Shown: positions 25,839-33,916 of the stretch, piece by piece
How positions within the stretch are numbered: the first letter of the stretch is position 1
How the letters are laid out: every line of letters begins with the position of its first letter
Assembly (NCBI GenBank): GCA_016212925.1
Contig: JACRDF010000013.1
Coordinates: forward strand, 1-64,000
DNA from: Desulfomonile tiedjei
Lineage (GTDB): Bacteria; Desulfobacterota; Desulfomonilia; Desulfomonilales; Desulfomonilaceae
Length of the DNA: 64,000 bases
Reading direction: 5' to 3'
Notes under the pieces: generated by a model
What the model was told of the DNA's origin: nothing
The model's input: the letters and a program-made list of their open reading frames with translations, nothing else
The model's database searches: none
Position numbers and translations under genes: made by a program

Positions 25839-28800
25839 ATGATCGGCATGGCCGCTGAACCTCAACTCACCGACATAACGCTCAATCTTCCCGCGCTCGC
25901 GGATTTCATGTCCCGGCTTGCTTCTGAAACAAGAACACAACTGACTGCCGAGATCCTTGATAGCCCCAATGCCAAAGCCACAGCCGGCCGCATGGATGAT
26001 CTGCTTCGAGCGCCCTCGACAGGACTGGTGACCACAATCCTTTGCGATTCAGAGATGAGAATGCCGTTCCTGGCGGTGGTGGGAGGATCGAGGTTTCTTT
26101 TTTCCATACTTCTTCGCAATCCACACTTGCTGGAATCGCTGTTCCTTTCCCGGGGATACGAGTTGCGGAAAAGCCGCGGCAACAAGGATCGAGAACTTCG
26201 AGAACGCCTGGGCGGAATTAGTGAGACAGACGGTCTGGATAGGGTCCTGCGGCTATACAAGGAGGAGGACTATCTTCGCACAGGCTGTAGGGATTTGGCC
26301 GGGCTGGCAGGCGTCGTGGAAGTGATGGAAGAGCTTTCAGACCTCGCGGCCGCGTCCATTCAGGCCGCGGTGTCTTTCCATCAGCGGAGACTGAATGCCA
26401 AGCACGGACTGCCACCCGGTGTCGAGGAGGACACCGGCTTCGTGGTCATGGGCCTGGGAAAGGTCTCCGGCAAAGAGCTGAATTTCTCGTCAGACGTGGA
26501 CATCATGTACCTGCGAGGACCTGAGGAAGGCCAGACCCAGGGGCCGGCGAGCGTAACCGTTGCAAAGTACTATGAGACGCTGGCCCAGTCTGTCAGCCGA
26601 TCGCTATCTGAAGTCACGGAGGACGGATTCGTTTTCCGAGTGGATTTGCGGTTGAGGCCTGAAGGTGAAAAGGGGGAACTTGTCCCATCGGTCAACAACG
26701 CCTTGGATTACTATCTGGGTTGGGGCAGGACCTGGGAAAGGGCTGCTCTTATGAAGGCGGTCCCGATCGCGGGGGACGTGGACTTGGGACAGGAGTTCAT
26801 TGCTGAGCTGGAGCCGTTCCTTTACCGAAAGTACCTGGATTATTCGACCCTCGAGGATATGCGGGTGATGAAGCTGGGCATAGAGAGCCAACTCCGAAGA
26901 AAACCCGTGGTCAACATCAAGCTTGGACAAGGTGGTATCAGGGAGATCGAATTCTTTGTCCAGACGTTGCAGTTGATTAATGCCGGAAGGACCGGCCGCG
27001 TGCGCTCACCGAGCACGCTCAAGGCCCTTGATCTGCTCGAGGAGACCGACCTTCTCGAAGAGCAAACCGTCGCGAATCTGAAGGCCGCATATCTCTTTTT
27101 TCGCAAGACCGAACACTGCATCCAGATCAACCATCAGCTCCAGACCCATGAACTGCCCAGAACTCGGGAAGATCAGGAAGAGTTGGCCAGGAGAATGGGT
27201 TACAAAGATGGGGCGCTGGAGACGTTTCTATCCGACCTGGACAGGCATCGGAAAATCGTGGAGGAGTTATTTTCCACGCTGTTCTATCATGCAGGCGATG
27301 AAACATTCCAGCAGGTGTCGGCCAGAACAAAGGCCATAGCGGAAAATATTGAGGACGAGAAAGCAACTGAGGCCATGCTGGCCGAGTACGGGCTGGAAGG
27401 ACTGGCCGGATCTTATCCCATCCTCAGGAATCTGATCGTTCCTCCGGAAAGCAAGATCCCGTCCGAAAAGGGACGCAGGCTCCTTGAGCGCCTCGCCCCC
27501 CTCTTCCTCGAAGAAATTGCAAAAATGCCCGAACCAAGACAGGCCTTGATCGCTCTCGATAGTTTCATAGATTCCCTAACCGCACACGCGGCCTATTTTT
27601 CGACCTTGCTGGAAAACCCGCCGACGGTCGGGTTTCTGATAAACATTCTGGGAGAGAGCAAGTTCTTTACGGAGCTTCTTATCCATCATCCCCAGGCCCT
27701 TGATTCCCTCATCGCTCGCGGGGCACAAAAGCATCCCCTGGAAAAGGCAGATCTGGAGGCGGAGCTGTCCGAACGGCTTGCATATTGTGAAGACCTTGAA
27801 TCCGCGCTGGATGTTCTGCGCCGGTTCAAACACGAACAGATGCTCAATATAGGCGTTCGGCACTTATCAGGGGAAATCGAATCTCCGGCGGCTCGATGGC
27901 TGGTGACCGAGCTTGCTGAAGCCTGCCTGGAGGCCGCAGTGCGGATCGCGTTCGAGGAGATGACTCGGAAATTCGGCGGATTCGATGCGGTCGAGTCACT
28001 TCCGTTCGTAATCATTGGTATGGGCAAGCTTGGCGGAATGGAAATGACATACCTTTCGGACCTGGATGTCATTTTCGTGTACGACTTCCCCTCTGCGCAG
28101 ATCGGGCGCTTCTCGGCTCATGAATGGTTTACCAGGCTTGCCAGCCGCATAATTTCCATCCTCACCGTGCCCACGGCGGAAGGGACCGTCTTTGCCATAG
28201 ACACCAGGCTGAGACCCTCCGGAAACAAAGGACCTCTGGTTTCCTCATTGTCCTCCTTCAGGGATTATCACAAGACCACATCGGAACTGTGGGAGAAGCA
28301 GGCCCTGACAAAGGCTCGTCCCGTGACCGGACCGGTTGAACTCGCCGGAGAGGTAGAACAAATTATCCGGGATTGCATAATGCGCACACGGATCTCCTCC
28401 GAGGACATTCGGGAGATCGATCGGTTGCGAAAAAGGATGCAAAGCGAACTGGCCGTCGAGGATGAACTGCGCGTGGATCTGAAAACAGGCCACGGCGGAT
28501 TGGTGGACGTGGAGTTTTTCGTTCAAGCTAACATATTGAAGCATGCTTGCGTCAGTCCCTCGATTCTCGTCAACAACACTCTGGAGGCCTTGGCCGAGTT
28601 CTATGCCGCCGGCTTGATAGACCGCGGGACTTTCCGAACACTCGATTCAGGTTACCGCTTCCTGAGCAACCTGGAAGATCGCCTGCGCATCATGGAACAA
28701 CGCAGCGTGAACAGTCTGCCGCTGAGAGGCGAAAAGCTCAAAGGGCTGGCCCGACGGCTCGGGTACGGAGAGAATGGGGAAGGCCTATTTTTGCAGGACT

Positions 28801-28877
28801 ACTTCGAGGTCACCGACTCAATTCGGAAGATATATGATTCGTTTTTCGGGGAAGACGCGGACCACCTTCAATCGTAG
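25839..28877 (+). CDS. glnE: glutamine synthetase adenylyltransferase/deadenylylase
   Basis: This bifunctional enzyme of 1012 residues adds and removes AMP on glutamine synthetase according to PII and glutamine. It has two nucleotidyltransferase halves: GLGKVSGKELNFSSDVDIMYL from about residue 205, and GMGKLGGMEMTYLSDLDVIFVYD from about residue 727. Each carries the DxD metal pair and is followed by the GlnD-PII-uridylyltransferase-like helical domain (for example LRLRPEGEKGELVPS and TRLRPSGNKGPLVSS). An alternative Met is three codons downstream (25848). The TAG stop lies at the edge of a REP-type tandem array, within a CGTAGCCCGTGGCCGCC version of the repeat. No PII or GS gene is in view. 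Confidence 0.94.
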   Translation: MIGMAAEPQLTDITLNLPALADFMSRLASETRTQLTAEILDSPNAKATAGRMDDLLRAPSTGLVTTILCDSEMRMPFLAVVGGSRFLFSILLRNPHLLESLFLSRGYELRKSRGNKDRELRERLGGISETDGLDRVLRLYKEEDYLRTGCRDLAGLAGVVEVMEELSDLAAASIQAAVSFHQRRLNAKHGLPPGVEEDTGFVVMGLGKVSGKELNFSSDVDIMYLRGPEEGQTQGPASVTVAKYYETLAQSVSRSLSEVTEDGFVFRVDLRLRPEGEKGELVPSVNNALDYYLGWGRTWERAALMKAVPIAGDVDLGQEFIAELEPFLYRKYLDYSTLEDMRVMKLGIESQLRRKPVVNIKLGQGGIREIEFFVQTLQLINAGRTGRVRSPSTLKALDLLEETDLLEEQTVANLKAAYLFFRKTEHCIQINHQLQTHELPRTREDQEELARRMGYKDGALETFLSDLDRHRKIVEELFSTLFYHAGDETFQQVSARTKAIAENIEDEKATEAMLAEYGLEGLAGSYPILRNLIVPPESKIPSEKGRRLLERLAPLFLEEIAKMPEPRQALIALDSFIDSLTAHAAYFSTLLENPPTVGFLINILGESKFFTELLIHHPQALDSLIARGAQKHPLEKADLEAELSERLAYCEDLESALDVLRRFKHEQMLNIGVRHLSGEIESPAARWLVTELAEACLEAAVRIAFEEMTRKFGGFDAVESLPFVIIGMGKLGGMEMTYLSDLDVIFVYDFPSAQIGRFSAHEWFTRLASRIISILTVPTAEGTVFAIDTRLRPSGNKGPLVSSLSSFRDYHKTTSELWEKQALTKARPVTGPVELAGEVEQIIRDCIMRTRISSEDIREIDRLRKRMQSELAVEDELRVDLKTGHGGLVDVEFFVQANILKHACVSPSILVNNTLEALAEFYAAGLIDRGTFRTLDSGYRFLSNLEDRLRIMEQRSVNSLPLRGEKLKGLARRLGYGENGEGLFLQDYFEVTDSIRKIYDSFFGEDADHLQS

Positions 28878-29340
28878 CCCGTGGCCGCCATCTTCGCCCA
28901 AACAGGGCGTACACCTTTGCGGCGGGCACGGCCCGCCCTACAAATCCGCTTCCTTCAAGCACTCTCTTCCCGTAGGGCGGCCTGTGGCCGCCATCTTCGC
29001 CTCAGCAGGGCTTACACCTTTGCGGCGGGCACGGCCCTCCCTGCAAATCCGCTTCCTTCGAGCACTCTTTTCCCGTAGGGCGGCCCGTGGCCGCCATCTG
29101 CTCCCAAACAGGCCTCACACCTTTGCGGCGGGCACGGCCCGCCCTACAAATCCGCCTCTTTCAAGCATCTTTTCCCGTAGGGCGGCCCGTGGCCGCCCTC
29201 TGCGCCTCAACAGGCCTCACACCTTTGCGGCGGGCACGGCCCGCCCTACAAATCCGCCTCCTTCAAGCATCTTTTCCCGTAGGGCGGCCCGTGGCCGCCG
29301 TCTTGGCCCCAACAGGCCTCACACCTTTGCGGCGGGCATG
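28871..29340. repeat. tandem array of 102-103 bp REP units (family 3), left part
   Basis: GTAGGGCGG occurs at 28972, 29075, 29177 and 29279, giving a period of 102-103 bp; an incomplete first unit starts in the glnE stop. Each unit holds GTAGGGCGGCCCGTGGCCGC and, in inverse order, GCGGCGGGCACGGCCCGCCC. The fifth unit is broken at about 29340 by the RAYT gene and resumes at 29877. Confidence 0.93.
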
Positions 29341-29343
29341 GCG

Positions 29344-29850
29344 CTACTCATTGCCAATATCGAGGGGAATCTCGACGCACGAGCCCCAATCCGCGAGATA
29401 TACGCCTTTCTCGACATAACTGTGAAAAGACGTCCATTGCCATTCATTAGGGCACCGCACATATCCGTGCTTTACCGGGTTGAAGTGAATGTAATTCAAA
29501 TGGTTCTCGTAATCTCGCTCATCACGGATGCAATGCTCCCAAAAACGCTTTTGCCAAAAGGGTGGTTCCTGGTTACCTCGCTCACGAAAAGCCTTCGTGA
29601 ACTTGCGTTTGATAATGCTCCACCGCCGCGAGAAATCAGTATCCCGATCTTCGAGGTGCCAGATGCAGTGCATATGATCCGGCAACAACACCCAGCCCCC
29701 GATGACAAATGGGTATCTTTCCCGGCAGTAATCAACAGCTTCGAGCAGGCAAGCACGCGCCGTCTCATTACCAAAGAGGGGACTTCGCCTGAAAGTGACG
29801 ACCGTGAAAAACCAGGCGGTACCAAAATATTGTCGTCTATAGTTTGGCAT
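29344..29850 (-). CDS. REP-associated tyrosine transposase (RAYT 3)
   Basis: This is a 168-residue Y1/HUH transposase. HUH is His59-Met-His61 in LLPDHMHCIWHLED and the catalytic tyrosine is Tyr120 in HLNYIHFNPVKHGYV. The start MPNYRRQYFG is chosen because the frame upstream (to 29886) runs into repeat sequence. The gene lies inside a tandem array of family-3 REP units, so the array may have been made by this enzyme, or the enzyme inserted into it. The frame is intact. Confidence 0.92.
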   Translation of the reverse strand: MPNYRRQYFGTAWFFTVVTFRRSPLFGNETARACLLEAVDYCRERYPFVIGGWVLLPDHMHCIWHLEDRDTDFSRRWSIIKRKFTKAFRERGNQEPPFWQKRFWEHCIRDERDYENHLNYIHFNPVKHGYVRCPNEWQWTSFHSYVEKGVYLADWGSCVEIPLDIGNE

Positions 29851-29876
29851 TGGGTTCTCACTCGTGGAGCGGCCTA

Positions 29877-30200
29877 TGGCCGCCATCTTCGCCCAAACAG
29901 GGCGTGCACCTTTGCGGCGGGCACGGCCCGCCCTACGAATCCGCCTCTTTCAAGCATCTTTTCCCGTAGGGCGGCCCGTGGCCGCCATCTTCGCCCAAAC
30001 AGGGCGTGCACCTTTGCGGCGGGCACGGCCCGCCCTACAAATCCGCCTCCTTCAAGCACTCTTTTCCCGTAGGGCGGCCCGTGGCCGCCGTCTTGGCCCC
30101 GACAGGGCGTACACCTTTGCGGCGGGCACGGCCCGCCCTACAAATCCGCCTCTTTCAAGCACTCTTGTCCCGTAGGGCGGCCCGTGGCCGCGGTCCCGCG
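29877..30200. repeat. tandem array of 102-103 bp REP units (family 3), right part
   Basis: A partial unit starts at 29877 (GGCCTATGGCCGCC), with complete units at 29966, 30069 and 30172 (spacing 103 bp). The last unit breaks off at CCGTGGCCGCGG, ten bases before the panE stop codon. The units carry the same REP/inverse REP pair as the left part. Confidence 0.92.
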
Positions 30201-30209
30201 AAATCAGCA

Positions 30210-31145
30210 TCAAAACTCAATCTCTCCCCTGGCGCGCATCTCCAGAGGGAGTAATGCACTGTAAATGAAGGAATTCATGGGCGTGGGGACTCCCGCTTCC
30301 AAGCCGAGGCGGGCTACAGCGCCGCTTTGGGACGCAAGCTCGGAGGGTCGGCCTTCCATAATGTCTCTCTGCATGGAGGCTGTTCCCCCCGCAGGCAGGT
30401 TGTCGATCAAGGTCATTGTCAGTGCCACCGCGTCTGGACTCAGTTCCACGCTGAGCCCTTTGGCAACCGCGGTAACTTCTTTTGCTACGCGTTCCAGCAT
30501 GCGCCTCGTTTCAGGAACGCTTCGTACGATGCCGGCGGGGGCGCGGGTCACCGCGGCCACGCCGCTCAATGTGGCTATAAACAGAAACTTCTGCCACATG
30601 GCCATACGGATGTCCGGCGGGATTTCGGCCTTTACTCCAGCATTTGAGAATGCAGTTCGGAGCCGTTTCGCTCGTTCGGTCAAGCTGTTGTCCAATTCAC
30701 CGAAGATTACTTGAGGTTCCATACCCGCGTGGCGAATGTGCCCGAGACCTACTCTAAGCGCCACGATATAGCACAGGCCGCCGAAAACATGCTCCGGTCC
30801 CAGCACCTTGGCCAACTCAGCCGGAGCGTCCACTCCGTTTTGCAGCGGTACCACAAAGGTGTCGGGGCCGATCATAGGACGTATCGCATGAGCGGCATCA
30901 CTGACCTGCCAGGCCTTGACTCCTAGGATCACAGCATCTACTTGCCCTATCCCGGCAGGGTCTTCCTCCGCCTTGACCGGCAGCATCGAAGAATTCCCAT
31001 CGGGCGTGTCCACCCTGAGCCCAGTGCTTTTCAGGGCTTTCAACTGGTCTCCGCGCGCTACAAACACCACATCTTCTCCAGCCTGAGCCAGTCGCCAGCC
31101 GAAGTATCCCCCCACACCGCCAACTCCGTACATTGCGATTCGCAT
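30210..31145 (-). CDS. panE: 2-dehydropantoate 2-reductase
   Basis: PanE/ApbA (311 residues) reduces ketopantoate with NADPH in pantothenate and CoA synthesis. The Rossmann motif GVGGVGGYFG is at residues 7-16; VPLQNGVDA, the catalytic Lys of MWQKFLF and the Glu/Ser region EGRPSELASQSGAV are typical. A GAGGGAGA site lies six bases before ATG. The gene stands alone and converges on glnE across the RAYT 3 array, whose last repeat ends next to its stop codon. Some ApbA paralogues act on other 2-keto acids, so the substrate is family-based. Confidence 0.9.
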   Translation of the reverse strand: MRIAMYGVGGVGGYFGWRLAQAGEDVVFVARGDQLKALKSTGLRVDTPDGNSSMLPVKAEEDPAGIGQVDAVILGVKAWQVSDAAHAIRPMIGPDTFVVPLQNGVDAPAELAKVLGPEHVFGGLCYIVALRVGLGHIRHAGMEPQVIFGELDNSLTERAKRLRTAFSNAGVKAEIPPDIRMAMWQKFLFIATLSGVAAVTRAPAGIVRSVPETRRMLERVAKEVTAVAKGLSVELSPDAVALTMTLIDNLPAGGTASMQRDIMEGRPSELASQSGAVARLGLEAGVPTPMNSFIYSALLPLEMRARGEIEF

Positions 31146-31215
31146 GCTTTTCTCCCTCTATTTCTTATCAGAATTGTTCACTTTGCAAATAATGCCCACT
31201 TTCGCGGAAATCATA

Positions 31216-31267
31216 GTAGGGGCGACCGGTGGTCGCCCTAATACGGGCGCACGCCATGCGCGCCGTA
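31216..31267. repeat. REP-like hairpins upstream of panE
   Basis: GTAGGGGCGACCGGTGGTCG with CGCCCTA, and GGGCGCACGCCATGCGCGCC, form short hairpins in the gap 31146-32007. No gene is seen in that gap. Confidence 0.6.
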
Positions 31268-31407
31268 CAGGAATTAGAGATGCAGCTCTGGATGATGACC
31301 AGCTAGCAGCCTCTTATTTGCCAAGTGCATGATTCCGTTTCCTATTACTCAAATTCCCGACTATGGTGACACCAGAATTGCATTCGTGACCGATGACGCC
31401 AGGTTCG

Positions 31408-31540
31408 GTAGGGGCGGGCTCCCACGCCCGCCCTGGGCAGGCACGGGGAAACCGTCTCAGAATCGAGGATTCTGCGATGGCACCGGTAGGGGCGGTTCGT
31501 GAACCGCCCGACATCAGGGCGCTTCTCGAAGCGCCCCTAC
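31408..31540. repeat. REP-like inverted hairpin set (GTAGGGGCG type)
   Basis: GTAGGGGCGGGCTCCCACGC/CCGCCC is followed by a pair of inverted units at 31486-31540, GTAGGGGCGGTTCGTGAACC and GGGCGCTTCTCGAAGCGCCC plus CTAC. No RAYT in the window is flanked by this type. Confidence 0.75.
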
Positions 31541-31827
31541 ATAAGAAATCCTCCGGTCACTAATTTTGAGACAGTTTCCGGGGGCCTGCCCCTACAGTTG
31601 GGGCATCGCCGAAGCCCAGCAGCTCCGCTTGTCCACACAAGTCACCGAGCTTGCCCCGAGCCACGTTCGTTTGGGAATTGTTATTATCGGACCGTGGCAT
31701 TCCGCGTGCATTTGCAGATCCAAATCATTCTTACGTTGATTTCCAGTCCCAATTTGTTTACAACTGTTTCACCCCATTGCCTTGAGATGTAACCGTTCAG
31801 CGAAAGGAAGCCATCTTCGGTCTTCTT

Positions 31828-31887
31828 GTACGGTGTGAGGCGTGCCGCGCCTCAGGAGGACATCACGTTCCGCGTGATGCGCCGTAC
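31828..31887. repeat. REP-like double hairpin with GTACGG/CCGTAC ends
   Basis: TGAGGCGTGCCGCGCCTCA (31836-31854) and ATCACGTTCCGCGTGAT (31862-31878) are enclosed by GTACGG and CCGTAC. It lies 120 bp upstream of the PAS protein gene. Confidence 0.7.
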
Positions 31888-32007
31888 CCCATTTGCGCGT
31901 AGTTCGGAATTTCCCGTTGCTACCGCGATGGCCGTGCTGAAAGGTTGCCTTGGACTTAAACTACCCCATTACCGATCGAATACCAAGATAACAGGAAGGT
32001 CCTCGCC

Positions 32008-32670
32008 ATGGCCGACGGGGAAGATTCCAAAAGATGGCTGATCGATGAGCTGACGGCCCTCCGCAGGAGTGTGTCGGAGATCCAGGACCAACTCGGAGGT
32101 TTCGCTGAGGAACCGAGCGATGAGTTCTCCAGTGGAGGGGAACAACTGGGCGGAATACCTGCCGACAGCGTTGGCCCATCCCCGGACGCCCCCAAAAGCC
32201 TGGAAATGTACCGGTCCTTCTTTGAGCACTCACCCGTCGCCTTGTGGTGTCACGACTCCTCAGAGTTAAAGGCGTACGTGGATGCATTGAAGGTTTCCGG
32301 GATTGCGGATTTGCGGGCGTACTTCAAGGATCATCCGGAAGGTTTAGCCCAATCCGCCCGGAAGATACGGTTCGTCGACGCAAATGCCGCTGCTTTGAAA
32401 CTATTCAGGGCCCAGAGCAAGGAAACGTTTTTCGCGGATTTCGCCCGGGTTTTCGGCGAGAGGGCCCGTAACTGCTTGGTGCAATTCCTCACAGGAATAG
32501 CAGACGGCAAGGTTTCAGGGCAGCGACAAGTAATGCTCCACGCGCTGGATGGCGGCGAAGTCTACGCGTGGCTCAGGTGGTGTGCTGTCCCGGGCCACGA
32601 AGAGTCATTGAAGATGGTTCTGGTGTCCGCCATAGACTTGGCGGCTCCCAGAGCCGGAGAGCCTGGGTAG
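32008..32670 (+). CDS. stand-alone PAS-domain protein
   Basis: This 220-residue soluble protein has an N-terminal helical segment (about 5-35, KRWLIDELTALRRSVSEIQDQL), a low-complexity linker and one PAS-like domain (about 70-215). The domain includes FFEHSPVALWCHDSSELKAY, the insert IADLRAYFKDHPE and FVDANAAALKLFRAQSKE. That PAS subtype is usually found in histidine kinases; here no kinase, GGDEF or HTH domain follows, so this may be an adaptor or a truncated sensor. AGGAAGG lies nine bases upstream. A CheY-like regulator gene follows after 101 bp. Confidence 0.75.
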   Translation: MADGEDSKRWLIDELTALRRSVSEIQDQLGGFAEEPSDEFSSGGEQLGGIPADSVGPSPDAPKSLEMYRSFFEHSPVALWCHDSSELKAYVDALKVSGIADLRAYFKDHPEGLAQSARKIRFVDANAAALKLFRAQSKETFFADFARVFGERARNCLVQFLTGIADGKVSGQRQVMLHALDGGEVYAWLRWCAVPGHEESLKMVLVSAIDLAAPRAGEPG

Positions 32671-32771
32671 GATGCTGTGAATCAAGCTGACGGGGGATTT
32701 GGTTGAGATCGTAACAGAGTAAAGGTTCAACTTCTTATTCTGCAAAATCCTGAAAGGAGCGAGCCTACAAC

Positions 32772-33212
32772 ATGCGTTTGAACCCCAAACCGGTGGAGAT
32801 CTTATTGGTCGAAGACAATCCTATGGACGTAATAGTTACTCGCGAGGCCCTAAAAGAAGGAAAGGTCTGCAACAATTTGAGCGTGGTACAAGACGGCGAA
32901 GAAGCGATCGAGTTTCTCCGCCGCAAAGGGGACTATGCCGATGCGCCGCGGCCCGATGTGATTCTCCTGGACCTGAACTTGCCGAGAAAAGGCGGCCGTG
33001 AGGTCCTCTCGGAAATCAAGAACGACCCCGCGCTACAGGACATACCCGTAATCGTACTGACCACTTCAAAAGCGGAGGAAGACGTTCTGGACAGCTATCA
33101 GTTGCACGCGAACTGTTTCATTACGAAGCCGGTAGATCTCGATCAGTTTACCAAGGTGATAAAGACAATCGAGGGCTTTTGGTTCGAGATCGTAAAACTC
33201 CCGCCGAAATGA
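32772..33212 (+). CDS. CheY-like response regulator, Rcp1 type
   Basis: This single receiver domain of 146 residues has acidic pair Glu14/Asp15, phospho-acceptor Asp67 ([16 protein letters not shown]), Thr97/98 and Lys119 (CFITKPVD). The inserted sequence around [14 protein letters not shown] is typical of Rcp1-like regulators that pair with phytochrome-type or PAS/GAF histidine kinases. The candidate partner is the PAS-GAF kinase at 38150, which has the matching H-box type. No output domain is present, so it may relay phosphate or act by protein binding. AAGGAG lies about 12 bases upstream, a slightly long spacing. Confidence 0.92.
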   Translation: MRLNPKPVEILLVEDNPMDVIVTREALKEGKVCNNLSVVQDGEEAIEFLRRKGDYADAPRPDVILLDLNLPRKGGREVLSEIKNDPALQDIPVIVLTTSKAEEDVLDSYQLHANCFITKPVDLDQFTKVIKTIEGFWFEIVKLPPK

Positions 33213-33241
33213 TGGCGCCTGGCGCCCGCCCTACGAGGGCA

Positions 33242-33445
33242 TAAGTCGGAGTTGGATGTGGCGACCCCGTGCGGAAGCCGGGGGAACCGCACCGCTCGGG
33301 GAAACAGAGTTGGACAAGGCGAATCCCGCGTTTCGCGAGACCGTTCCGGGCGATCACCGCATCCTACGCGGGCCGGAGGATGTCCGGGCAAGAGCCCGGA
33401 CGACACGCATTCGCAGGCTGGAGCCTGGGAACGAGACGGACCCGC
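33242..33445. repeat. orphan REP composite (family 2)
   Basis: GTCCGGGCAAGAGCCCGGAC and CAGGCTGGAGCCTGGGAACG are the reverse complement of units flanking RAYT 2 near 19.9 kb. The neighbouring GATGTGGCGACC, CACCGCATCCTACG also match sequence beside that locus. This copy lies 13 kb away with no transposase beside it. Confidence 0.75.
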
Positions 33446-33616
33446 AAATAACTTACATATAGTGAGTCTCAGAAGGTATTTCTCACCGGGATCGCACTGC
33501 TGGACGAGCCAGCAGTGGCACCCACAATTCAAAGCGTCATTACTTTTGAAAACTGCTATAACCGGCCATTCGAGCCTCTCTGTGAACTCTGACGAGGCGG
33601 AGGAGGACCGGCTTTG

Positions 33617-33716
33617 TGTCAATTGCGAGCGCAGCGCAGCAATTCCAAGGAATTGTAGAACAAGGGCGGGAGATTGCTTTCCCGCGGAACGCGGGACTTC
33701 GCTACTAGCAATGACA
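33617..33716. repeat. TGTCA...TTGCGAG-type repeat with inverted ends
   Basis: The left end TGTCAATTGCGAGCGCAGCG and right end GCTACTAGCAATGACA are inverted, with GGGAGATTGCTTTCCCGCGG and CGCGGGACTTCG inside. It is related to the loop of the palindrome at 1-204 and to 58530-58672. The gap 33213-33916 contains only this and the family-2 copy. Confidence 0.7.
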
Positions 33717-33916
33717 TTGACTCGCGTACTGGCCAAATCAGGGATTTGAAAACTAATTGCGGGACGCCAGACTGGTGGAGGCTCATTCTTACCAACCGAA
33801 CCACTCCACCACATTCTTTCTTAGGACAATTCCCGTCTATCGGAGTAGAATCGGTCCAGGTGAACAGCCGGAACGTGAGCCACCAAGATCCCTCGGGACA
33901 AACCACGGAGGCCGAC

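Noticed and set aside
28774-30072. 432-codon open frame across the 102-103 bp array and the RAYT 3 region
   Set aside because: It is a translation of repeats (recurrent RRAARG, TFAAGTARPTNPP units) and of the antisense strand of the transposase.
28871-30200. CRISPR-like array
   Set aside because: The 102-103 bp period has no unique spacers; whole units are similar, as in BIME arrays.
33252-33749. Open frame between the response regulator and CheBR genes
   Set aside because: Made of REP and TTGCGAG repeat sequence; the CheBR start with a good ribosome site lies downstream.
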